Below are positions 25,809 to 34,809 of a DNA stretch of 59,785 bases, in pieces. Location of the stretch: contig CAKQPF010000017.1 in the NCBI GenBank assembly GCA_934256705.1, forward strand, positions 1 to 59,785, in the 5' to 3' direction. Source of the DNA: an uncultured Prevotella sp. (GTDB lineage Bacteria; Bacteroidota; Bacteroidia; Bacteroidales; Bacteroidaceae). Every line of letters begins with the position of its first letter. Within the stretch, counting starts at the first letter, position 1. The position numbers and the translations under genes are program-made. The notes beneath the pieces were generated by a model. It was not told the origin of the DNA. It made no database searches and saw only the letters and a program-made list of their open reading frames with translations.

Positions 25809-26324
25809 ATGGACTTAATACCAAGTTTTGCAGTAGATCATACCGATCTGCAACCTGGCATCTATATCTCTCGCCAGGACGAAGTGGGGGGCGTTGCCGT
25901 GACCACTTACGACATCAGAATGACGGCTCCAAATCATGAACCGTGCCTTAATCCAGCGGCAATACACACCATCGAGCATCTCGTAGCCACTTATCTCCGC
26001 AACCGTGAGGGATGGAAGGAGAACATTATCTATTGGGGACCGATGGGCTGTCTTACGGGCAATTACCTTATAGTCAAGGGTTCTTACAGTTGTGAGGCCA
26101 TCCGCAGTCTCATGCTTGAGGCTTTCCAGTATGTCGTGGATTATAATGATGAAGTGCCGGGCACCACTCCTGCCACCTGTGGCAACTGCCTTATGCACGA
26201 TCTTCCTATGGCTAAGTATGAGTCAAAGCGTTATATTGACAGACTCAAGAATGCTTTCTGCTGTGAATATCCTGGTGTGGAAAGACCTCAGGACGTGAAT
26301 GGTATGCAGTTCTTTGACGCTTAA
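25809..26324 (+). CDS. luxS: S-ribosylhomocysteine lyase LuxS
   Basis: This 171-residue enzyme of the activated methyl cycle splits S-ribosylhomocysteine into homocysteine and the precursor of autoinducer-2. The metal site is visible as HTIEH (His53, Glu56, His57) and CGNC (Cys124). An in-frame ATG at 25722 would add 29 residues, but it lies just past the predicted -7 box, and LuxS proteins start with the MDLIPSF-type sequence seen from 25809. Length then matches the family. It stands alone between the rplM operon and a carbonic anhydrase gene. Confidence 0.96.
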   Translation: MDLIPSFAVDHTDLQPGIYISRQDEVGGVAVTTYDIRMTAPNHEPCLNPAAIHTIEHLVATYLRNREGWKENIIYWGPMGCLTGNYLIVKGSYSCEAIRSLMLEAFQYVVDYNDEVPGTTPATCGNCLMHDLPMAKYESKRYIDRLKNAFCCEYPGVERPQDVNGMQFFDA

Positions 26325-26332
26325 TTCTTTTA

Positions 26333-26366
26333 AATGAAGAATGTAGAATGAAGAATGAAGAATGGG
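26333..26366 (+). repeat. GAAGAATGAAGAATG array
   Basis: Direct repeats of 'gaagaat'-type units directly after luxS, related to the array at 3251-3369. Confidence 0.6.
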
Positions 26367-26437
26367 AGTTACGTTTCTTTTCTTGCTTTTACCCTTTTCA
26401 TTTCTTTTTTTATTCTACCTTATAATATAAAATAACA

Positions 26438-26953
26438 ATGGCAATAATCAAATCATATAAAGGTCTTTGTCCTAAGTGGGGCAAGGGATGCTATTTCAGT
26501 GAGAACGCCGCAATAGTGGGCGAAGTGACGATGGGCGATGAGTGCTCAGTGTGGTTTAACGCTGTGGTGAGGGGCGATGTCGCACCTATCACGATGGGAA
26601 ACCGCTGTAATGTGCAGGATGGAGCAGTGGTTCATGTGACCAATACCACCGGTCCTACCGTTCTTGAGGATGATGTCACCATCGGTCATAACGCTACAGT
26701 GCATGCCTGCACGCTCCGTAAAGGATGCCTTATAGGTATGGGCAGCACCGTGCTTGATGGTGCGGATGTAGGTGAAGGCGCTGTAGTTGCAGCTGGAGCG
26801 TTGGTTCTTTCCAACACGAAAATAGGTCCTCATGAAATCTGGGGCGGTGTACCAGCAAAGTTCATCAAGAAGACTCGCCCTAACCAGGCAGAGAGTTTTG
26901 CCGCTCACTATGTGGAATATTCCAAAGAATATCTCAAGGATACTGAGATGTAG
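26438..26953 (+). CDS. Gamma carbonic anhydrase family protein
   Basis: This 171-residue protein is a left-handed beta-helix of hexapeptide repeats (for example VGEVTMGDECSVWFNAVVRG and NRCNVQDGAVVHVT). The gamma-class metal-binding His residues are represented by VVHVT and IGHNATVHAC. It resembles YrdA/PaaY-type proteins, many of which have weak or no carbonic anhydrase activity, so the reaction is uncertain. Cytosolic. It stands alone on the plus strand after luxS and is followed by a hairpin-rich spacer. Confidence 0.93.
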   Translation: MAIIKSYKGLCPKWGKGCYFSENAAIVGEVTMGDECSVWFNAVVRGDVAPITMGNRCNVQDGAVVHVTNTTGPTVLEDDVTIGHNATVHACTLRKGCLIGMGSTVLDGADVGEGAVVAAGALVLSNTKIGPHEIWGGVPAKFIKKTRPNQAESFAAHYVEYSKEYLKDTEM

Positions 26954-27078
26954 CGTTGTTTTTGGTTGTGGGTTGTGGGTTGTTGGTTATTGGTTGAATT
27001 GACAAAATATCTTTAGGTTTAACCCACTATAATACCCAAAACCAAAAACCGACCACCAAAACCGACAAAAACAACCGA
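26953..27078. repeat. Inverted GGTTGTGGGTTG / CCAAAACCG hairpin
   Basis: G/T-rich units (gttgtttttggttgtgggtt) face A/C-rich inverted units (aacccaaaaccaaaaaccga), giving a long imperfect hairpin. The style matches the spacers between T9SS genes at 52731-52819, 53837-53950 and 58224-58378. Confidence 0.65.
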
Positions 27079-27080
27079 AT

Positions 27081-27114
27081 CGCCCCGCATCGGCAGCAGT
27101 GCTGATGCGGGGCG
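27081..27114. terminator. Bidirectional terminator between convergent genes
   Basis: CGCCCCGCATC pairs with GATGCGGGGCG around GGCAGCAGTGCT, with T-rich sequence on both sides in the outgoing sense. It separates the carbonic anhydrase gene from the convergent isomerase gene. Confidence 0.8.
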
Positions 27115-27162
27115 TATTGTGTTGTGTGCCATAGCTTTGCTAATGGCATGAGAGTCGTCTGA

Positions 27163-28638
27163 TTAGAGAGCGAATGGGTTTTCGCCTGGGTAGAGCTGAC
27201 CTGCAGGGAGAGGAGTGTTGATGTCCTCAACGCCGAGGAGACGGAGTGCCTCGAAGAGCACCTTGCCGCAGTGGTCGAAAGCGTATGCGCCGTGGTGAGG
27301 GAAACGCTTGCCTACGAGGACGTGACGATAGAAACGTGCAAATCCTGGGATAGCAGCGATGCCGATGCCACCGAATGAGCATGGGTCGATGTCGAGGAAT
27401 TCACCCTGTGCGATGTAAGACACGAGCTTGGAGTCAGAGTTTGACTGCAGACGGAACATTGTGGTCTTTGAAGGCTTGATCTGACCTTCGAGGGTGCCCT
27501 TTGTGATTTCAGGGCTCATGAGACGAGCCTGGATGAGCTGGTACTTGATAGAGCAAGACTTCATGCAGCTTGAGCATGTGTTGCCACAGTGGAAGCCCAT
27601 GTAGAGGTCTTTGAGGTCAGCACCGGCGAGGTTTGCGCCAGCTGGGATTACGTCTGCAGGGACAGAGTTGTTGATGTCGAGCAATGTAGCAGGTTGCTCA
27701 GTAGCGCATTCAGCCATATATTCAGACACAGCGCCATAGAGGTCCACCTCGCAAGCTACAGGAATGCCACGACCTGTGAGGCGTGAGTTTACGTAGCAAG
27801 GCTCAAATTCGAATACAGGCTGCCAAGCAGGCCAGCACTTGTTTGCGAATACTGCATAGTTGCAAGCGCCCTTGTTGTTCTCGTACCAGTCGAGGATAGC
27901 GAGCTCCAACTGTGCCATCTTATTGATAATCTCAGGGTATGTGTTGCGGTCACCGAGTTCAGCTTCCATATCCTTTGCGATAGCGGCAATCTCAGCAGTG
28001 CGTGAAGCCACCTTCTCATACTGGCACTTCATGTCGAGCTCAGAGTTCTCCTGCACCTCAACGCCGAGGTCATAGAGAGGCTGGATAGGAGCGTTGCAGG
28101 CGAGGAAGTCGAAAGGACGAGGTCCGAAACCGAACACCTTGAGGTTCTTCATGCCGATAACGACGCGTGCGATGTTGCGGAAATCAGCGAGTTCCTTCAC
28201 AGCTTCCTGTGGAGTAACGTTTGGATATTCAGGGATATATACCTTGATGCGGCGGAGTCCGGCGTTGTAAGAGAAGTTCAATACACCGCAGAGAGCGTCG
28301 CCACGGTCAGAAGCGAGGTTTGCCTTGCCTTCTTCCTTGGCAGCCATCATCATGGCAGGGCCACGGAATTTCTGCACGAACATGGTGGTAGGACCCTCAG
28401 GACCGAAGTTTCCGAGGAACATGCAGACAGCGTTGATGCCGTTGTCGTGAGCCCACTTGAGGGCGTTCATTGTGTCAACCTCGTTCTCGATGATGACAGG
28501 GCAGTCATAAACTTCAGGGAGAGCAGCCTTACGAACTTCGTCCATAAGTGCAGCTAAGCGAGCCTTTGTGAGGGCTACAGGGAAGCAGTCGCGGCTAACG
28601 CCTACGATACCAAGCTTCACGGTTGGTTGGTTAATCAT
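27163..28638 (-). CDS. L-fucose/L-arabinose isomerase family protein
   Basis: This 491-residue protein is related to L-fucose isomerase (FucI), which interconverts an aldose and a ketose. Visible features: N-terminal TVKLGIVGVSRDCFPVALTK, GFGPRPFDFLACN, a Cys-rich GFHCGNTCSSCMKSC near residue 350, and a C-terminal HHGAYAFDHCGKVLFEAL. It is shorter than E. coli FucI (591). No fucose kinase, aldolase or transporter lies next to it, so the natural sugar is unknown. It has its own promoter and is monocistronic. Confidence 0.82.
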   Translation of the reverse strand: MINQPTVKLGIVGVSRDCFPVALTKARLAALMDEVRKAALPEVYDCPVIIENEVDTMNALKWAHDNGINAVCMFLGNFGPEGPTTMFVQKFRGPAMMMAAKEEGKANLASDRGDALCGVLNFSYNAGLRRIKVYIPEYPNVTPQEAVKELADFRNIARVVIGMKNLKVFGFGPRPFDFLACNAPIQPLYDLGVEVQENSELDMKCQYEKVASRTAEIAAIAKDMEAELGDRNTYPEIINKMAQLELAILDWYENNKGACNYAVFANKCWPAWQPVFEFEPCYVNSRLTGRGIPVACEVDLYGAVSEYMAECATEQPATLLDINNSVPADVIPAGANLAGADLKDLYMGFHCGNTCSSCMKSCSIKYQLIQARLMSPEITKGTLEGQIKPSKTTMFRLQSNSDSKLVSYIAQGEFLDIDPCSFGGIGIAAIPGFARFYRHVLVGKRFPHHGAYAFDHCGKVLFEALRLLGVEDINTPLPAGQLYPGENPFAL

Positions 28639-28749
28639 AATTATATAATGTTTTGTAAATAATAGATATTGTTTTCTCCTAACTTGTTAGTGTCAGTTTT
28701 GAATGAGCATCGAATGTTGTAATAGTGTCACAATCACGCTTATTGCTTG

Positions 28750-28781
28750 CAAATTTACACTATTTCCATGAAATAAGCAAA
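28750..28781 (-). promoter_or_regulatory. Promoter of the fucose-isomerase-like gene
   Basis: On the minus strand TTTG (28778-28781) is followed after 20 bp by TAAATTTG (28750-28757). Leader about 105 nt. Confidence 0.65.
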
Positions 28782-29009
28782 GTTTCCAGAATATTTTTTG
28801 CATTCTTTATACTTTTGTGTCTTATTGTAAAGTGGAGGTTGCTTTTCCTCGTGTTTCTCTATTTCCCTCTTGTGGAATGTAATAATAATGTTCGCCTGCG
28901 CACGCGAAAGCGCTTTCCGTGACACTGAGCAGAGCAAAAATGTCCTGTTTTTCCGTATCTAATCAATCGTGATTCTGCGTTAGTGTAACATATTGATAGT
29001 AAATAGGTT

Positions 29010-29104
29010 GCAAAAGCATAGATATTGCGTTGTAAAAGCTAAGCTTTTGCAGTGTAATATCTATGCTTTTACCATGTAATATCTATGCTTTTGCAGCGCA
29101 ATGT
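29010..29104. repeat. Alternating inverted and direct repeat cluster
   Basis: The 17-mer GCAAAAGCATAGATATT (29010-29026) occurs inverted twice (29055-29071 and 29077-29093, 'aatatctatgctttt'). A palindromic 'aaaagctaagctttt' lies between them. An outer pair (GCGTTGTAAAAGC with GCTTTTGCAGCGC) nests around the centre. No gene is in this 588-bp spacer (28639-29226). Confidence 0.8.
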
Positions 29105-29226
29105 CATAGTTGTCGCTTTCTGATAGCATGATTCTCATGTTTTTGTTCCTTTTTTCCTATGTCTCGAAGATGGATAAGACAAGAAAAGAAGTCGTTGTAT
29201 TTACATCGTTCTTTACTGGTAGGTGG

Positions 29227-30510
29227 CTATGCTTGTCGTATCATCCACTTCCAGCAAGGCACTATCTCTATCACCCCATGCTCGTCAGTCAAGGTGGTTT
29301 CCTCATCGTATGTGATGATCATCCTCCGCTTGCAAGGATAGACTTTTGGCAATTTCGATAGTGCTGATACCTCACGCTCGTAGGTGTCATCGCTCTTGAG
29401 AGTATAAGATACCTGGATGGCAAGTTCATCTTCCGGGACGTAAAAGTCAACTTCGATGTTGTCATTATAGAAGAACACGCGCTCGTTGTCTTCATCATGC
29501 CCATAATGGCGGAACAACTGTATTGCCACCGCATTTTCCAGCAACTTCGTTTCAGCATCGATTAACTGCAGCGACAGCAAACCATTGTCTATGAAATAGT
29601 ATTTACAATTAGTCTCTTTGTCCGCAAAGGCAGTGGTGATATTGCGGAGACGGAGCAGCATCCACGCTTCTTCGGCGTAGCTGATATAGTTGGAGACAGT
29701 AGGTATTGTTATCTTGCCCCCTACGCTACTGAGAATTTTAGCAATGCGGCTGTAAGATATTGGGTGCATAGTGCTCTCAGCTATTTTCTTCAACATCAGT
29801 TGCAGTAACTTGGAGTTGGAGATATTGTGACGTGCTGCAATGTAGCCAAGGTATATTTTCTGGTAGAGACTGGTGAGATAACTGCGCTTCACATTCATGC
29901 TTATAGCCTCCGGCAGTCCGCCCCAAGTGAAATATTCCCTATAGGCACGCATGAAGTTGGTTCGTGATTCTGTCTGCAGGAGAGCCTTTTCATCAAATGG
30001 TATGCCGAGGAAATTCATATACTCACTCAGACTGTATGGATATATCTCATGTGGAAGGTAACGCCCACCCAGTTCTTGCATTATTCCCTTCGAGAGCATC
30101 TTGGCATTGCTACCCGTGATATACACCTGATATTTACGGTCGGCAAGGTTGCGCGCGTATTTCTCCCATCCATCTACATTCTGTATCTCGTCAAGAAACA
30201 GTATAGGACGGGCATTCTCATACAATTCTGCATGGCAAGGGATGATGTTGTTCAAATCCTGTGCATCGAATCCATTCAGACGGCTGTCCTCAAAGTCGAT
30301 ATACAGCATTTCGCTCCATTTGTGCCCTTCAGCAAGCATCCGCTTCATTATCTGGAATAGCATGAATGACTTACCGCAGCGTCTTACTCCAACAAAAACC
30401 TGAAGGGGAAACTCTGCCAAATCGATATTTCGTGGAGTCAATTCGTACCGCTCCACGTCCTTCTGGCTGTCTAACATGACAGACTTTATCACATCCTTGG
30501 AAATCGACAT
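29227..30510 (-). CDS. ATP-binding protein, AAA_14 with DUF4143
   Basis: This 427-residue protein has a P-loop GVRRCGKS near residue 40, Walker B PILFLDEIQNVDGWE, and sensor-like YITGSNAKMLS followed by GGRYLPHEIYPYSLSEY. These are all typical of AAA_14 proteins. The second half corresponds to DUF4143, which has an endonuclease-like fold. The family is common in Bacteroidetes and its role is unproven. It differs from the three AAA/nuclease paralogues at 11-16 kb and is only distantly related. It stands alone on the minus strand. Confidence 0.88.
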   Translation of the reverse strand: MSISKDVIKSVMLDSQKDVERYELTPRNIDLAEFPLQVFVGVRRCGKSFMLFQIMKRMLAEGHKWSEMLYIDFEDSRLNGFDAQDLNNIIPCHAELYENARPILFLDEIQNVDGWEKYARNLADRKYQVYITGSNAKMLSKGIMQELGGRYLPHEIYPYSLSEYMNFLGIPFDEKALLQTESRTNFMRAYREYFTWGGLPEAISMNVKRSYLTSLYQKIYLGYIAARHNISNSKLLQLMLKKIAESTMHPISYSRIAKILSSVGGKITIPTVSNYISYAEEAWMLLRLRNITTAFADKETNCKYYFIDNGLLSLQLIDAETKLLENAVAIQLFRHYGHDEDNERVFFYNDNIEVDFYVPEDELAIQVSYTLKSDDTYEREVSALSKLPKVYPCKRRMIITYDEETTLTDEHGVIEIVPCWKWMIRQA

Positions 30511-30999
30511 ATTTAAAATCGTATTTTATAAATTACGGCAAATATTTAAAATGCCATTTTAAATTTCTGCGAAAATACACATTTATTTCTGAATCTGCAA
30601 GAGTTGTGATGCCTTTTTTGCTGATAATGCCTGTTTTTCATGCCAATTTCGCTTTTTGATATGGCAAAATGCCGGTAATAAGTAATCTGACGGGACGAGC
30701 AGCCAACGAAATGCCGATGGCGGGAAACAACAAAAGCCAATCTTCCTGTTGATAGCCAATCTGTTATAAAAGCATCGTGACAATGGGTGAAAAAAAGACA
30801 GGCAGCCTCACGGTTACCTGTCCCTGCAAACTTAAACAACCAATAAAAGAAATAGATTGTTGTTTTATCTGTTTAAGTCAACGGTAATAGACTGTTATGG
30901 ATGACTATTACCTCTGCTTGTATGTGTGTGTTCTTTCATCCGTGAGGGCAGCATTATGCACCCAGCGGATGGTAAAAAGATATTGTCGTTTACGTCGGA
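30511..30999. other. Noncoding spacer
   Basis: About 490 bp without a recognisable gene. One minus-strand frame (30546-30839) has no domain and a composition unlike its neighbours. The downstream side of glnN has no strong terminator that I can see. Confidence 0.45.
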
Positions 31000-33189
31000 T
31001 TAGCGGATGAAGAGCATCTCGCGATACTTAGGAAGAGTCCATACTTCATCATCCACCTTCTCTTCGAGCTTGTCGATCTCGTAGCGAACCCTGTTCATGA
31101 TAGGCTCTACTGTGTCGTGGTAAGCCACGGCTTTCTCACGTTCAGACTCAATCTTGTTGGCTACCTTGCGAGCGTCGATGAGCTCCTGAACGCCTTCCTC
31201 GATAGCCTTTACGCGTCTTGAAATCTCAGAGATGAGTGCGATGTTGGATCCTGCAACGGAATAGAGTTCCTCTGAAGGGAAGATAGCCTTGAGGGAAGCC
31301 ACGTTCTGAGCCAGCTTTGTCTGGTAGCACATCACCTGTGGGATGATATGGTTGATGGAAAGGTCGCCGAATACGCGGGCCTCGATCTGAATCTTCTTGG
31401 TGTAAGTCTCCCATTTGATTTCGTTACGTGCTTCCAGTTCCTTGGCAGCCATGATGTTGAGTGACTCAAACATGTCGATGGACTCCTTGTCGAGGTAGCG
31501 GTCGTAGATGACAGGGCATGACTTCTCGGTGTCGAGACCACGCTTCTTTGCCTCTTCCACCCATTCGTCAGAGTAGCCGTTGCCTTCGAAGTGGATTGGC
31601 TTGCAGGTCTTGATGTCGTCCTTGAGCACGGAGAGGATAGCGGTATGCTTGTCCTTGCCCTTAGCGATGAGTGCATCCACACGCTTCTTGAAGTCAACGA
31701 GAGCCTCTGCAACAGCGGCATTGAGGGCAATCATGGCAGAAGCACAGTTTGCCTCAGAACCTACAGCACGGAACTCGAATCTGTTTCCAGTGAAAGCGAA
31801 AGGAGATGTGCGGTTACGGTCGGTGTTGTCGATGAGCAGTTCAGGGATGGAAGGAATGTCGAGCTTCAGTCCAGCCTTGCCTGCGATGTCGATGGAGTCG
31901 TCCTCTGCAGTGTTGGCGAGATGCTCCAGAACGGTGGTCAACTGGCGGCCGAGGAAAGAAGATACGATGGCAGGAGGTGCCTCGTTGGCGCCGAGACGGT
32001 GAGCGTTAGTGGCTGTCATGATGGAAGCCTTGAGCAGTCCGTTATGCTTATATACGCCCATGAGGGTCTCTACCACGAAGGTGATGAAGCGGAGATTGCC
32101 TATCTCATCCTTGCCAGGACCGTGGAGAAGAATGCCGGTGTCGGTGGAGAGTGACCAGTTGCAGTGCTTTCCAGAACCGTTTACTCCGTCGAAAGGCTTC
32201 TCGTGGAGCAGACAGCGGAAACCGTGATGGCGAGCCACCTTCTTCATCAGTGACATGATAAGCATGTTATGGTCGATGGCAAGGTTTGTCTCCTCGAAGA
32301 TAGGAGCCAGCTCAAACTGGTTTGGAGCCACCTCATTATGGCGTGTCTTGCAAGGAATGCCGAGTTCGAGAGCCTGTCTCTCCAGGTCTTTCATGAAGGC
32401 TGCCACGCGCTCAGGGATAGAGCCGAAGTAGTGGTCATCCATCTGCTGGTCCTTGGCAGAGGAGTGTCCCATCAGTGTGCGACCTGTAAGAAGGAGGTCA
32501 GGACGTGCGGAGAAGAGACCTTCGTCCACGAGGAAATACTCCTGTTCCCATCCGAGGTTGGAGACAACCTTCTTCACGTCAGGGTTGAAATACTGCACCA
32601 CGGCTGTTGCTGCCTTGTCAACGGCGCGGAGAGTCCTCAGAAGAGGGGTCTTGTAGTCGAGCGCTTCGCCTGTATATGAGATGAAGACGGTAGGAATCAT
32701 CAGTGTGTCGCCGATGACGAATACTGGCGATGTAGGATCCCAGGCTGAGTAACCACGTGCCTCGAAGGTGGAACGTATGCCGCCTGAAGGGAATGAAGAA
32801 GCGTCAGGCTCCTGCTGCACGAGAGACTTCCCCTCGAATTCCTCTATCATGCCACCCTTTCCGTCGTGCTCCACGAAGCCGTCGTGCTTCTCTGCAGTGG
32901 CATCGGTGAGAGGCTGGAACCAGTGGGTACAGTGGGTGACACCGAGTTCCATAGCCCATTTCTTCATGCCTGCAGCCACCTGATCGGCTGTAGCACGGTC
33001 CAATGGGGCACCGTTGTCGATGACGTCGAGCATCTTGTCATATACTTTCTTTGGGAGGTATTTGAACATCTTCTGCTTGTTGAAGACGTACTTACCGAAG
33101 TATTCTGATGGGCGCTCTGTTGGCGCTGGGATGTCGAGAGGCTTCTTCTTGAATGCCTCTGCCACTACCTGAAATCTTAAATTTGCCAT
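31000..33189 (-). CDS. glnN: Glutamine synthetase type III
   Basis: This 729-residue enzyme makes glutamine from glutamate, ammonia and ATP. The length and N-terminus (RFQVVAEAFKKKPLDIPAPT) mark it as GSIII, the type typical of Bacteroidetes. Catalytic-domain motifs include NQFELAPIFE, GKHCNWSLSTDTG and GANEAPPAIVSSFLG, and NRTSPFAFTGNRFEFRAVGS binds ATP and glutamate. Cytosolic. It sits in a nitrogen cluster with glnK and amtB, on the opposite strand, and has its own promoter. Confidence 0.97.
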   Translation of the reverse strand: MANLRFQVVAEAFKKKPLDIPAPTERPSEYFGKYVFNKQKMFKYLPKKVYDKMLDVIDNGAPLDRATADQVAAGMKKWAMELGVTHCTHWFQPLTDATAEKHDGFVEHDGKGGMIEEFEGKSLVQQEPDASSFPSGGIRSTFEARGYSAWDPTSPVFVIGDTLMIPTVFISYTGEALDYKTPLLRTLRAVDKAATAVVQYFNPDVKKVVSNLGWEQEYFLVDEGLFSARPDLLLTGRTLMGHSSAKDQQMDDHYFGSIPERVAAFMKDLERQALELGIPCKTRHNEVAPNQFELAPIFEETNLAIDHNMLIMSLMKKVARHHGFRCLLHEKPFDGVNGSGKHCNWSLSTDTGILLHGPGKDEIGNLRFITFVVETLMGVYKHNGLLKASIMTATNAHRLGANEAPPAIVSSFLGRQLTTVLEHLANTAEDDSIDIAGKAGLKLDIPSIPELLIDNTDRNRTSPFAFTGNRFEFRAVGSEANCASAMIALNAAVAEALVDFKKRVDALIAKGKDKHTAILSVLKDDIKTCKPIHFEGNGYSDEWVEEAKKRGLDTEKSCPVIYDRYLDKESIDMFESLNIMAAKELEARNEIKWETYTKKIQIEARVFGDLSINHIIPQVMCYQTKLAQNVASLKAIFPSEELYSVAGSNIALISEISRRVKAIEEGVQELIDARKVANKIESEREKAVAYHDTVEPIMNRVRYEIDKLEEKVDDEVWTLPKYREMLFIR

Positions 33190-33244
33190 AGTCTTTTTCT
33201 CTTATTTGTTAATACCTAATATTCTGTAGTTAAGTTTGCGACTG

Positions 33245-33275
33245 CAAAGTTAAAAATTTATTGCGAAAATTCCAA
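33245..33275 (-). promoter_or_regulatory. Promoter of glnN
   Basis: On the minus strand TTG (33273-33275), 20 bp, then TAACTTTG (33245-33252). Leader about 50 nt. Confidence 0.6.
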
Positions 33276-33342
33276 GTGAATTGTGTCTGTATTGCTTTAT
33301 TGTCCGTATTTTTTTCACCTTATTTATATATAAGGATTCCTC

Positions 33343-34059
33343 TTATGGCTGAATTGTAAATCCGATTACGAAATATGCAGCCTGTGTGGAAGGGTTGGTG
33401 GCAATCTGACCGAATACAGGAATAGTGAAACTGTCAGACACCTTCAGGTCCTTGCTCACCTTCAGTGAGATATTGTTAATGGCGAAGTCGCCTGATGTGT
33501 TTGCTGCATAGAAACCGTTATATGCGCAGTAAGGGATGGCTCCGAGGGATGCAGACCAGTCGAGACCGCCGAGCTTGAACGGTGCTGTAAGTTCTATGTA
33601 TGACATGTATGCTCGCTTGCCGTTGTCCTTCTTGCCGTCAGCACCGGCGAAATTGGTGTACCACTGCAGTGAGAGAGGACCGAAATCATAGCCGATGTTA
33701 GCCTCGAACACGTGTGCTGTCTTGTGTGCATCATAGAGGAAATATTTCTCTGCGTTGCACCAGTAGTCTGTGATGCCTATGTTGAAATTGCCTGCTGAGT
33801 AGGCGGCGGTGAGATCAAGCTCGTTTGTGGTGCCCGTATTGCTTGTCAGTCCGTAACTGCCCCATGCCGTCAGAGACAGTCCTTTATATGATAATCCTGC
33901 GGAAGGCTGGATGGCTGCGTCGTCGAGTTTTGCGCCACGCCAGACGTAATTGCTTACGATATCGGCTGAAACATTAGCTTCCACTTCGTCCTGTGCACTC
34001 ATAGTGCCTGCGCTCATCAATGCTGTGATGGCGAGAATTGTTACCTTGAATGTTCTCAT
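33343..34059 (-). CDS. Small outer-membrane barrel, TorF-type putative porin
   Basis: This 238-residue protein has a signal peptide (MRTFKVTILAITALMSAGTMSAQ). The mature start SADIVSNYVWRGAKLDDAAIQPSAG is typical of the TorF/Gcw_chp porin-like family. The rest alternates short amphipathic strands. It would form a beta-barrel in the outer membrane. It lies between glnN and the divergent glnK-amtB pair, so a role in passage of a nitrogen source is likely but unproven. An AGAAAGG-type site precedes the start. Confidence 0.8.
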   Translation of the reverse strand: MRTFKVTILAITALMSAGTMSAQDEVEANVSADIVSNYVWRGAKLDDAAIQPSAGLSYKGLSLTAWGSYGLTSNTGTTNELDLTAAYSAGNFNIGITDYWCNAEKYFLYDAHKTAHVFEANIGYDFGPLSLQWYTNFAGADGKKDNGKRAYMSYIELTAPFKLGGLDWSASLGAIPYCAYNGFYAANTSGDFAINNISLKVSKDLKVSDSFTIPVFGQIATNPSTQAAYFVIGFTIQP

Positions 34060-34113
34060 AATCTTTTACCTTTCTTTTAAAGTGTTATTGACATGAAGTT
34101 TCTAATTCTGGTG

Positions 34114-34121
34114 CAAAATTA
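34114..34121 (-). promoter_or_regulatory. -7 box of the TorF-type porin gene
   Basis: The minus strand reads TAATTTTG, about 55 bp before the start codon. No clear -33 TTTG. Confidence 0.5.
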
Positions 34122-34299
34122 CTGCTTTTTGTCGAATTGACGATGATAATATTGCTGTTTTGGTGAAAAAATATGCCTGAAGTTTCAGATTGTCATGTTA
34201 TAATAGTGAATTCATGTTAAATTGTAAGCAAAATAATTTATTTGCTTTACAAATAGGAAGAAAACATTATTTTGCAATGACAAAAGTATTGAAAAACGA

Positions 34300-34329
34300 T
34301 TGTTTTACTGACATAATGTAGTAATTTTG
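34300..34329 (+). promoter_or_regulatory. Promoter of glnK-amtB
   Basis: TTG (34300-34302), 19 bp, then TAATTTTG (34322-34329). The AT-rich DNA between this and the divergent porin promoter (about 34122-34299) is the most likely place for a nitrogen-responsive regulator to bind. Confidence 0.6.
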
Positions 34330-34389
34330 CACCCAGAAGTTTACAAAACGACAGAATTTCAGGTATTATTTAATTAAAGATGTATTATT

Positions 34390-34737
34390 ATGAAAAAGAT
34401 TGAAGCAATCATCCGCAAGACAAAGTTTCAGGATGTCAAAGAAGCACTGCTCAATTCCAACATCGACTGGTTTGAGTATCATGATGTGCATGGTATCGGA
34501 CAGAGCCGTCAGGAACGCATCTACCGTGGAGTGCAGTATTCCACTGATGTCATCGAGCGCGTAAAGATCAGTATTGTGTGTCGTGAGATGTTTGTAGAGC
34601 CTACCATCAAGGTGATTATGGACGTGGCCCACACGGGAAAAGTGGGAGATGGACGTATCTTCCTCAGCGATATGATCGACTGTTACTCCATCCGTACTGG
34701 CGACCACGGTGACACCGTTCTTGCCGACAAGAAATAA
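34390..34737 (+). CDS. glnK: P-II family nitrogen regulator
   Basis: This 115-residue signalling protein senses ATP, ADP and 2-oxoglutarate and blocks AmtB when nitrogen is ample. The T-loop reads IYRGVQYSTD, with Tyr at the site modified in E. coli GlnK/GlnB. The C-terminal IRTGDHGD resembles the usual IRTGEEDD. Direct coupling to amtB (73-bp gap) supports GlnK. The sequence 'GIGQSRQERIYRG' departs from the classical GRQKGHTE-type loop, as often seen in Bacteroidetes. Confidence 0.95.
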   Translation: MKKIEAIIRKTKFQDVKEALLNSNIDWFEYHDVHGIGQSRQERIYRGVQYSTDVIERVKISIVCREMFVEPTIKVIMDVAHTGKVGDGRIFLSDMIDCYSIRTGDHGDTVLADKK

Positions 34738-34809
34738 GCAAACACACACATCTATTGACCGTCATTGGTCAATCCCCCCAATCACAAACACAAAGAAAGG
34801 ATAATAATT

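Noticed and set aside
29010..29104. CRISPR array
   Set aside because: The repeats are short, alternate in orientation and are not separated by unique spacers of constant length. No cas gene in the window.
29110..29361. Plus-strand frame of 83 codons
   Set aside because: It overlaps the end of the well-supported AAA_14 gene on the other strand and has no protein-like features.
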